Positions 55,671 to 64,000 of a stretch of DNA of 64,000 nt are shown piece after piece; within the stretch, counting starts at the first letter, position 1; every line of letters starts with the position of its first letter. A program made the position numbers and the translations under genes. The DNA is taken from assembly GCA_904066235.2 (NCBI GenBank), contig CAJFCV020000003.1, forward strand, positions 2,108,001 through 2,172,000, written 5' to 3'. The notes beneath the pieces are model-generated. The model made no database searches and was not told the DNA's origin. It saw only the letters and a list, made by a program, of their open reading frames with translations. This stretch comes from Bursaphelenchus xylophilus (Eukaryota > Nematoda > Chromadorea > Rhabditida > Aphelenchoididae).

Positions 55671-56219
55671 GTTAGAAATAGACTTGGCTGCCGGGCTGGG
55701 CCGGGCCGGGCCAAAGCAAAATTGAAACGGGCCGGGCCGGCCCGGCAAAATTAAAATTTTGAATTTCAAAGCGGAAAGTTGGATTGCCAATAAAATTAAA
55801 ACGCAAAGCCAAGAATGGGGTTTATATCTTTCTCCCAGTAAGCATAATTTTATAAAAATAAAGCACGGAAGTACTCAAAAATGGCTAATAATAAGTAATT
55901 TTACTAGTAAAATCTATTGAATACTAATGTATATCAGTGTTTGTTGTAATTTTTTGAACAAACACTCAAAATATGTAAACGTAACTGACATCCTTAAAAA
56001 CACAATTAAGAAGTCGTGTGAAGCAACACTATCATCTGGAAGTTGAAAATCTTGATAAACGTGGTTCCACCTTTGCTGAATCTATAAAATTAATCTTGGG
56101 GCAATTTTTAATAGTCTGAAAACGGATCTCGGGAATTTTTTGATTAATTTTTAACCGGCCCACGGGCCGGGCCGCGTTTTTCGGCCCGGGCCGACCCGAG
56201 AGCCAAGTCTGGTTAGAAA
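55671..56219. mobile_element. H2 element of GGGCCGG repeats with 8-bp target duplication
   Basis: The element is 55679-56211. GTTAGAAA repeats outside both ends (55671-55678 and 56212-56219). The inverted ends are TAGACTTGGCTGCCGGG and CAGACTTGGCTCTCGGG. GGGCCGGGCCGG arrays follow at each end, facing each other, and the middle is AT-rich. It shares ends and motif with the copy at 47660. Confidence 0.92.
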
Positions 56220-56640
56220 TAGGAGCATCGCAACTTCCCCATTTCCACCGGAAACAGAACTGTATAAACTGATCCCTTTGGTCACTTTTTAACATCTCAA
56301 AACCGCTCTTTCTCCTCAACGAAGAGGAGCGTTTTACACAATATCCGCTACAATACGACCCTTCCACTTTCAAGTGCTGTTTGAAAATCCCATCGAAGGC
56401 TCGCACGCACGGTTCGAACGAGCTCACAGATTTCCCCACCGCTTATCTCGTCTCTCTGTTTTTGCGTCGCGGCTGCGAAAAACATTGGCACGGAACGACA
56501 CAAAAGATCTCCACTTTGTTTTTCCGCTCCGTTCAGCGGCGATTTATTGAGCCTCGTGAGCTCGGGCGGGAATTAATCTTGCAAAGGTTTGGAGGTAATT
56601 GGGGAAAGGACTTTGGAAAATAGTGAAAAAAGAATTAGAA
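56220..56640. other. unique GC-normal stretch, no gene assigned
   Basis: Frames on both strands (up to 135 codons on the minus strand, partly transposon) stay open here. There is no domain or paired splice site. It may be regulatory DNA or a decayed exon. Confidence 0.35.
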
Positions 56641-58046
56641 CAAAAATAGCAAAAGAATTAGAAAAAAAGCAAAAAAAAATCTTTTTTTATGTAAAAATAA
56701 TTTTTTGAAGTATGTATTTTTATTCAAAAAATGACTTTTTTAAACATATTTTTTAGATCAAAAAACAACTTTATTTATTTATTTAATTTTCTTTTTTTTT
56801 TTTGAAAAATTAAATAAAATCATTTATTAGGCATTGCAAAACAATTATAATAACCCCTTATTCGTATTTTACAACTTTTTTACTTGAAAAGTTGTCAGAA
56901 TTTAGAAGAAAAATAGCAAAAGAATTAGAAAAAAAGTAAAAAAAAATCTTTTTTTATGTAAAAATAATTTTTTGAAGTATTTTTACCCCAAAAAAATGAT
57001 TTTTAAATTAATTTTTTTCGGTCAAAAAAACTTTTTTATTAAATTTTTATATTTAATTTGAAAAATTAAATATAAAAGCATTTTTTGGCAGTTAAAAATT
57101 ATAATTACCTTATTCGTATTTTACAATTTTTTTTATTTGAAAAGTTATTTTTTATTTTTTTTCAGATAAAGGAAGTTTTTTAAAATCATTTTTTATTCTG
57201 GAAATTTGACTAATTCTTTATAAAAAAAATATTTTTTAAAATTTCAAAAAAAAAATTTTTTTTCATTTCTGTAAAAAATTTTTACTTTTTTTTGCTCAAC
57301 ACGAAAAATCTTCAGAAAAAAATAAAAAAAAAATATTTTTTTTATTTAAAAAATAAAAATAAAATTTTTTTGTCCGAAAAAGTTTTTAAAAAAATAATTT
57401 TTCTAGTAAAAAAAATTGTAAAATACAAACGAAAAAAACAATCATAATATTTAAGCTACCCTTAAAAATTTTTAGTCAATTCAAAAAAATAGTCCCAATA
57501 TTAGGACCACCCAAATCGCACTTTCTCAACTGTATAAACAAACAAAAAAAAGTCGCAAAAAAGCAAAATTGACTGCGTCAAGTGCTGGGTGGTGACCGGA
57601 CACGGCCCAAAAAATTAATTTGAAACAAAAATATGAACATAAAAAATTGGAATTTTTTGGAAAAAATTCTGTTTTCTCGACCAAATTTTAACTTGAAAAG
57701 CCAAAAAATCGATCAAAAAACAATTTATTATGATTTCTAGCCAAAAAAAACAAAAAATTTCAAAAAATTTAACATTAATCACCTAAAACAATATAAAATT
57801 CTCAAAAAAATCGTTAAAAATTGAGGCAAATGCAGAGAATGTCTCGAGATTTCGTTGAAAATGACTGTGACATATCAGAAAACCATAAAAAAATCATTAA
57901 AAATCTTAAAAATAAAAAAAAAATTCAAAAAATCTCAAAAAATAAAATCTCAAAAAACCGCTTTAAACTGGATAAAATAAGATACAATATCACCGTATGT
58001 ACATAAAATTTGTTCCCCAACCTATTTTCGATACAAAAATCGTATC
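56641..58046. other. AT-rich tract with a local duplication
   Basis: AAAATAGCAAAAGAATTAGA occurs at 56643 and 56910. The following 180 bases (AATCTTTTTTTATGTAAAAA through TTATTCGTATTTTACAA) are repeated too, a tandem duplication of about 267 bases. The rest is poly-A and poly-T. No gene is seen. Confidence 0.6.
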
Positions 58047-58176
58047 TTAATAGGCGTATTGAGGGGGCGCATCGGTCGGTCGGCCTTGCTGATACTTGTT
58101 ATTCTTCACGTTCTGGCAAATTTTGTATACAATAAATGCGCCGCACGAGCCCAGAAGGAGCAGGATGATCAACGAA
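58047..58176 (-). CDS. terminal exon of an unidentified membrane protein (partial)
   Basis: On the minus strand TTTATTTGCAG ends at 58177 and makes a good nematode splice acceptor. The exon then runs 130 bases to TAA (58047-58049). It encodes a single hydrophobic span (SLIILLLLGSCGAFIVYKIC) followed by a 23-residue polar tail containing NVKNNKYQQGRP and ending APPQYAY. PPQY fits the PPxY motif bound by WW domains. The shape suits the end of a type I membrane protein with a short cytoplasmic tail. The exon begins in phase 2 (its first base completes a codon), so a preceding exon must exist, but I found none on the minus strand up to the CX gene at 60926. It lies downstream of that gene in the same orientation. 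It might be a lone surviving exon of a decayed gene. Confidence 0.5.
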
Positions 58177-58526
58177 CTGCAAATAAAACTCTGTTTTTGA
58201 CGAAAAATTGGGGAAATTATATTATACTTGAGATCAAACGAAAAAAATCCCAAATTTTCGATAAATAAAATGAAAATACTCAGTAAATATGTTTGATTCC
58301 GTGAGAATAAGACTCTGGGAGTGTTTATTAAAGATAAATCCTACGCTTGGAGGTAACGTTTCTATCAAAAGTTTAATTTTTTTTATCCGAAAATTGAGGT
58401 TGATCTGAACATCGTAGATTAAAAACAAACAGTCTGACACTTCCCAGAACTCGTATTTTAAAAACTCATCAATTTACGGCGAAAAATCATTATTAAATTC
58501 GTCAAAACAGCCAATTTCAATTCAAG

Positions 58527-59095
58527 GCCTGGGCGCAGGCTGCCAACTCTAAATTTTCCGTATTTTCATATAAATACTCTAGATTCAGTTGTCTAATAAC
58601 CTAGTCTCCGTATTTCCCTAGATTACCCGACAAGAAGCCTATTTTTCACCGAAGCCTGGGCGCAGCCTGCCAACTCAAAGAATGGCGGACAATCTCCGGA
58701 TTTTTCATGGAAACACCCCAGAATACGCTGTCTGATAACCTACTGGCCGTATTTTTTCATATTACTCCGCAAAACGCCTATTTTTTCACTGAAGCCTGGG
58801 CGCAGCCTGCCAACTCAACAAATAGCTGGCAATTGTCGGATTTTCATAGAAACACTCCAAATTCAGTTTCCTGATAACCTACTGGCCGTATTTTTTCATA
58901 TTACTCCGCAAAACGCCTATTTTTTCACTGAAGCCTGGGCGCAGCCTGCCAACTCAACAAATAGCTGGCAATTGTCGGATTTTCATAGAAACACTCCAAA
59001 TTCAGTTTCCTGATAACCTACTGGCCGTATTTTTTCATATTACTCCGCAAAACGCCTATTTTTTCACTGAAGCCTGGGCGCAGCCTGCCAACTCA
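58527..59095. repeat. tandem repeat, 139-140-bp unit, with a GC-rich core
   Basis: GCCTGGGCGCAGCCTGCC (GGCTGCC in the first unit) occurs at 58527, 58654, 58794, 58933 and 59072, at intervals of 127, 140, 139 and 139. The last units are virtually identical over their length (CTGATAACCTACTGGCCGTA, CATATTACTCCGCAAAACGC). The GC core also marks the ends of the foldback in intron 3 of the CX gene. Confidence 0.92.
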
Positions 59096-60925
59096 AAAAT
59101 CGCCGTAAATCCGTCTAAAAACCTCCAAATCCCATCCAAAATCCACTCAAACTTATTCCAAAAGCAATTCGAACACAAATTCGGGCACATTTATGCACAA
59201 AAAACTTCAAATTTGGACCGACAACACAACTAAAATTCTCTTCCGTTCAAAAAAAAATATCGTTTATTGCGCAAAATTCTGTTCGAATCACCTTTAGCGA
59301 AAAAAAAACAAAAATTGAAGCAATAAAAGTCTAAAATACGAGTTCGTTGGCAAGACTATTTACAAATGCGGGGTGAAAGAGAGATGCGGATACGTTTTTA
59401 GACCGATAATCCAATTCGATGAGCGAAAGAAAATAAGCGTTCCAAGACCGGGGAGAAATCACCGTCAACGACTAGAATTGATTGAATATTTGGGGTTTTA
59501 GACCGACACCGGAGTCGATAATGGGGAGTTACAGTCGTATTTAAAATGAAAATCTTGATTTCAGAAAAAGTTTTGGACAAAAAAAATTATTTTAGGTAAC
59601 AACTGATAAAAATTTTTTTTAAATCTTATTTTTCTGGCAAAATAGCTTCGAAAAAAATTTAAAACAAAAGATTCATCTAATTTCCGATGTGTTTGATCAT
59701 AATTTAGGCCATTTTAGATCAAAAAAATATTATTTTAGTCATCAAATTTTTCAAAAAAAAAACAAAAAATCTCGTTTTTCGGTCAAAAAATCAATTTCAA
59801 AAAAATTAAAAAAATCCAAAAAATATCAAAAATTAATCTTACATAATTTTCCACCACCTTTTCATCCAAAATTTTTCAATTTTACACCAAAAATTTCAAA
59901 AAATTTCAAAAAAAATCCAAAAAACCTCAAAAATTTTTTTAAAAACAACTGCAACTCGTCAATATCAAGGCAAGACCTTGTTCAGACCGGATAAAAAAGT
60001 TTTCTGCACTGTTCACCAGTCGTCGTTCGAGCTTTCGGTGGGATTAGAGGTGGTTTCTAGGGGTATGTCATGATTGTCATTATTATGGCCAATATGGTCT
60101 TGGTGCATATATGGCGGGTTCGCTGAACGGCTTAAAAAATTTTTAGCTTTCATTTCGGTTACTTTCTACTCTCTACTCGGTGAAATTTTGTTAGAAAACC
60201 GCAAAAAATTTAAAAAATTTTTCGACGTCCTATTAGGTTAAAAAGCGTGAAAATCTCCCAAAATATATCGTATTTTAGGTTGTAAAATACGACAACTGTC
60301 ATCGAGACACTATATTAGCCATAATCTATCTATTTACTTGCATCTTTTTATCAAAAAAATGCAAAAAAATTCAAAAAATCGAAAAAATTGCCAAAAATCA
60401 CCTAAAATAAGGTGGCAGCCCTCCAAAACTCCTTTCAAAATTATTTTCAACCAATACCATACAATCTACAGACCCTACAGTCTAATCCACGCCGACTCTC
60501 CCGGCCAAACAGTGCAATGTTAGTAGGGAAAATAGCGGAATTAAAGAAAAATGGCAATATTTTTAAGAAATGGCTTAAAAAGAATTAAAAAACGATATAA
60601 AAGTAAGGTAAAATATATTTTTTAGACCAAATACACTATGTTAAACTAAAAACTAAGTCTTATATGACCTAATTCGATCAAAAAATGGGTGAAAAATCCA
60701 AAAAATCTCTAAAACTTTGCAATTTTTACATTGCACTTGGCAAATTAGGTCATTTTTCTAATTTTTAAGGCTTTTACACACCGAAAAAATCTTAAAAAGA
60801 CCTTTGATAAGCTAAATCAAAGTCTAAAACTCTTTTTTTTACAAAAAAAAATAAAAAAATTCGAAAAAATTGGCCAAAACTGAAAAAAAAAATTCAAAAA
60901 AAGACCTCAAAAAAAGAAAAGACGT
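59096..60925. other. intergenic region downstream of the CX gene
   Basis: It is mostly AT-rich. 59340-59540 and 60000-60130 are less biased. TTTTAGACCGA occurs twice (59397 and 59497). GTTGTAAAATACGACAAC at 60279 is a complete palindrome around the word GTAAAATACG. No exon of either flanking gene can be recognised here. Confidence 0.4.
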
Positions 60926-63360
60926 CTAAAAAAGCCATCGAATGGCGAGGATCACCCAAAACGCGTACCCGATTCCGATTCCACTGTAGCCATTGCGGCC
61001 GTAGTAGCCTCCGCCGCCGTATCCGCCGCCGCCGTACCCGCCGCCACCGTAGCCGCCGCCGCCGGGGCAGCACTCGTAGCCGCAGCACTGTTCGTTGAAG
61101 CCGCAGGACCAGACGATTTCCTTGGGCCGGGTCTGGTCTTGGAAGTAGATGCTGCCGAATTGCGGGTCGCCCGGCTGCAGGGGCATCCGGCACATCTGGT
61201 AGTTGGGCCGGGGCTGGTAATAGCTCTGGCCCCAGTAGTAGGGGCGGTTGTTCCACCTGGAAAGCAAAATATTGTTGCATTTTTGAGCACACTATTTAAA
61301 AAGTGCCTTTTTACCGGAGTTGGACGATTGGGGGAACTTTTATTTAAGGCAGCCTGCGCCCTAGGTTGTACTCAAATTTTGAGAATTTTTTTTGGTTTTT
61401 CGGTAAAAATGGAACTGGGACGATCGGGGAAAAAGACGATTGGGAAAAGTACAATTAGGGAAACCGAAAAGTATTATTTTTCTTCGATGCAAGTGTCGAA
61501 GCTAGGATAATATTATTTTTACCGAGGGTGCTAATTTAGAAAATGACATTCTGTCTCTTTTTTGATCCTTAATTTTTCTTTAAGTAGTACTGTAAAGTAA
61601 CAATTTTTTGAAATTTTTTCACAAATACTCGATTTGGAGGGTTTCGACCTTGCTGATTTCGAAAATCTTATACATTTTTTTTGAGTTGAAAGCAGCAACA
61701 TCGAACCCCCCCCCCCCCAATCGAGAATTCATAAAAAAAACCAAAAAATAACAACTCTAGAGTACTACTGGAAGAAAAATCAAGGATCAAAAAAATGAAT
61801 GTCATTTTCGAAATCAGAAACCTTGATTATCCTAATTTCGACACTTGCATCGAAGAAAAATAAAACTTTTCGGGTTCCCCAATCGTACTTTCCCCCAAAT
61901 CGTCTTTTCCCCAATCGTCTCAGTTCCATTTTTACAGAAGACACCAAAAAATCTCAAAATTTGAGTACAACCTAGGGCGCAGGCTGCCTCAAATAAAAGT
62001 TACTCAAAATCCAAAAACGAAAACTAAACTTACATCATGGGGGCCATTGCCGAGCGAATTAAATGTTTTCCGGCTTGGTATGTCAAGTATCCAGCGGCAG
62101 CACCAACAATCATGTTCTTGAAGGTATCCGACCTGCTTCTTGAACCCAATCCCGAACCGGAACGCCATCTAAAAGAGAATATATGTTATAAATCACACCA
62201 TTAGTATCTTAGAAAGCAACATTATCATTTCCGCAAACTTTACGGCAACTTTCAACTTCAAGCTAGGGCGCAGCTTGCCAAAGACAAAACTTCTCAAAAG
62301 TCCGCCGAAACCTTGGACAAATGTAATTGCAAGTTGCCTAAAGACAGAAACAACAAAAATAAAAAGAAACATACGTGGAAGTAACCGGCTGTCGATAGTT
62401 GTGTTGCTTATTCGACGATCCGAATCCACCAAAAATCCCGCCCTTGTTCCTTTGATTATTCGTGTTGGATCCACTGCTGAACATTCCACCTCCGGTGTTG
62501 TGCGTGCCATGACTGGGACGCGATTGGCCTGAGGAGCTTCGCGATCCACCAAAGATTCCACCACCGCCGCCGGTACGGCCTCGGCCAAACCCACCTAAAG
62601 AATGAGGGTAAAATACGGCGTCTTCCTAGTTTAATCAGAAAAGAATAGTAAGGCAAAACTATTCAAATATTAATTTCAGACCTCTTAGTTTTTCGAATTT
62701 ATCTGATGTTAGCCCCGGACAAATTTGATGCCCTGGCAGCTGCGGCTTTGTAAAACCCAATTTTCCATCATTATCTGATTCTCATTGTCATACTACCACT
62801 AAATTTCAAAAAAATTTCAGAAACGGCGTAATTTGCAATAAAATTTATGTTGTACTTGACACCTAAAAAAGTTTGGCTAAAACCCAATCTTAGAGGCTTT
62901 TCTTTCGAATGAAACAAACTCTGCAAGCAAGAGGATGATCTCAGCTTGCTCCAAAATGTAAAAGCATGCCTATATCTCAAAAATCAAATTAACAACAGCC
63001 GTTTTTATATTACACTACGCATTCAAGAAGTTTCTCAAAGTTTCTCCACTTTAAATCCTTTCATAGCCTTAAATCCTGATAAAATACGTCAATCGCGGGG
63101 TTTGACACCCTTTCTACATTATTCACCATCACTTTCCAACATTTTTTATATTATACTAGACATCAGGCGTCTTTTCATCCATAAATCCTCAATTTCTGCC
63201 TAAACCAGCAACAAAAAAAGTCTAGAAGCATACCTGAAGATCTGCCGGCGCTGGAGCCTCGTCCAAATCCGCCTCCGCCGCCTCTTCGACTGTTTATGGG
63301 CTCGATGAGCAAGGCCAGAACCACCAGGAGGACCACAAATTTCCTGCGGGACCAATTCAT
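60926..63360 (-). CDS. secreted glycine-rich CX-module protein, four exons
   Basis: Exons on the minus strand are 63360-63234, 62594-62375, 62168-62034 and 61256-60926, joined at CAG/GTATGC, TTTAG/G, CAC/GTATGT, TTTTAG/A, GAT/GTAAGT and TTTCCAG/G. The frame is kept across all joins and gives 270 residues. Residues 1-24 are a signal peptide (FVVLLVVLALLIEPINS). 25-116 are glycine-, serine- and arginine-rich with repeated GGGGG, GGIFGG and SNTNNQRN. 135-161 are weakly hydrophobic (MIVGAAAGYLTYQAG). 179-225 form the CX module with six cysteines at 183, 212, 218, 219, 223 and 224 (EQCCGYECCP). Then GGGGY repeats four times, and a hydrophobic C-terminus (254-270) could be a membrane or GPI signal. 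CX proteins are nematode secreted or surface proteins of unknown function. The start is set by the signal peptide and the acceptor just upstream. Confidence 0.9.
61336..62000. repeat. 665-bp foldback inside intron 3 of the CX gene
   Basis: ACTTTTATTTAAGGCAGCCT at the left is matched by its inverse, ending GCTGCCTCAAATAAAAGT, at the right. The arms continue through GCGCCCTAGGTTGTACTC, GACGATTGGGGAAAA-like sequence, CGACACTTGCATCGAAG and CTTGATCCTT-like sequence for about 250 bases. The loop holds a run of 10 C near 61708. It fills most of intron 3 and ends 33 bases from the donor of exon 3. In the transcript it would form a long hairpin. Confidence 0.88.
62262..62284. repeat. short relative of the GC core in intron 2
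   Basis: GCTAGGGCGCAGCTTGCC resembles CCTAGGGCGCAGGCTGCC of the intron 3 foldback and GCCTGGGCGCAGCCTGCC of the 58.5-kb array. It is a solo copy in the 206-base intron 2. Confidence 0.7.
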
Positions 63361-63369
63361 GGTCTAAAA
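63361..63369 (-). promoter_or_regulatory. probable spliced-leader trans-splice acceptor
   Basis: On the minus strand TTTTAG ends at 63364, three bases before the ATG of the CX gene (TTTTAGACCATG). A strong acceptor so close to a start codon, with no upstream exon in view, is the usual pattern for SL1 trans-splicing in nematodes. A conventional short 5' exon upstream remains possible. Confidence 0.55.
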
Positions 63370-63371
63370 CA

Positions 63372-64000
63372 CGTCAGACTAATGAAAAATGCCGATTGAC
63401 ACGCATTAGTGGGGTCATGTGAGCGAGAATTTCGCAAAAAACGAAGGCCAAAAATTGTTTTCGGCCAAAAAGGGGGGTTGTTGCGGAATGCCAAGAACTT
63501 GGATTTAATGCCAATTTTGCGGGAAATTTGAGTGCCGACGTACAAAATAAGAGGTAAAGGGACAGTTTTTGGTGAAATTATAGTCTAGAAGCACTTTTTA
63601 ACTACTTTTTAACCCTTAGTTTATTTAAAAATCCAAAAATTTGGGAGAAAACGCCCATTTTTTGATGAATAAGGTCAATAAATAGCAAGTACAACATAAA
63701 TTAAGGCTTGAAATTGCAACCAGACCCAATGACAATAATTTTAATGCATTTTACATCCCATTTTACAATCCAATCATCACATTAATTTTCAAACACACTA
63801 ATTATATTTCAAAAAACCAATTTCCCCTGAGGCAGAAAATGAAAAATCGTCTCAAAACTCCTCTCTTATCATTGTTTATGAAGCGGAAAGTCTGTTGACG
63901 ACAATCAGTTGATCATTTGATATAAACAAAGCTCTTGAAAGTCGATGGCGGAAGGAAAGCCCCCATTTTTTCATAAAAACCACCTGTTTTTTAACGATTT
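63372..64000. other. upstream region of the CX gene
   Basis: This is probably promoter sequence for the minus-strand CX gene. A purine-poor AT-rich part (63600-63840) is followed by mixed sequence. No exon of another gene is recognised before the window ends. Confidence 0.45.
63865..63871 (-). promoter_or_regulatory. GATA-factor site upstream of the CX gene
   Basis: TGATAAG on the minus strand lies about 500 bases upstream of the start codon. It matches the extended GATA motif used by intestinal and epidermal GATA factors in C. elegans. One such site is expected by chance every few kilobases, so this is a weak pointer. Confidence 0.25.

Noticed and set aside
61139..61510. Plus-strand frame of 123 codons
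   Set aside because: It is the antisense of the GC-rich last exon of the CX gene plus intron.
62193..62594. Alternative minus-strand frame of 133 codons over exon 2 of the CX gene
   Set aside because: The glycine-rich frame joins in phase to the exons on both sides at good splice sites; the alternative frame does not.

Overview
The window looks like nuclear DNA of a rhabditid, Caenorhabditis-like nematode. The evidence is one complete spliced gene at the right end that encodes a secreted glycine-rich protein with a six-cysteine CX module (a family known chiefly from nematodes), a TTTTAG acceptor three bases before its start codon that suits spliced-leader trans-splicing, and dense non-autonomous DNA transposons with TNA target duplications like those of C. 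elegans Tc4/Tc5. The species cannot be named from this sequence.

Layout. 1-770 is GC- and purine-rich with a GAGA tract. 1-9.5 kb holds diverged tandem repeats (1150-1830, 2418-2838, 4701-5058), six copies of a 39-base hairpin palindrome (2.5-9.4 kb) and six decayed tRNA-like sequences (4.0-7.0 kb). A foldback element of GCGGGCAA repeats with an 8-bp target duplication lies at 10481-11081. 11.7-13.3 kb is AT-rich tandem sequence. 14.3-31 kb is dominated by one short inverted-repeat family (called Q here, ends CAGTCTGTCGGGAAAATAAT), dispersed and in tandem arrays at 14278-15350, 24783-25244 and 25997-26820. 23-52 kb mixes Q with a Tc5-like family (S), a tRNA-bearing TNA family (T) and several GC-rich iterated-motif families (H). 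A three-layer nest lies at 35946-38042. 49562-50483 is a TA-flanked long-inverted-repeat element, and 52799-54319 is a 1.5-kb foldback. 56.6-58 kb is AT-rich.

Genes. Only the last 6 kb carries convincing coding sequence, all on the minus strand: the four-exon CX gene (60926-63360, 270 residues) and, downstream of it, an orphan terminal exon (58047-58176) encoding a membrane span and a short PPxY tail. Two weak coding candidates lie at 48987-49199 and 49431-49559; the second is cut by a transposon. About 58 kb therefore has no gene I can support. That is long for a compact nematode genome and suggests a repeat-rich chromosome arm, a large intron, or exons that cannot be recognised without transcript data.

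No single autonomous transposase or multi-gene system was found. The most notable structure is a group of small elements (H1-H4 and the satellite foldback) whose ends are built from short iterated motifs. Five insertions carry exact 8-bp and one an exact 9-bp target duplication.
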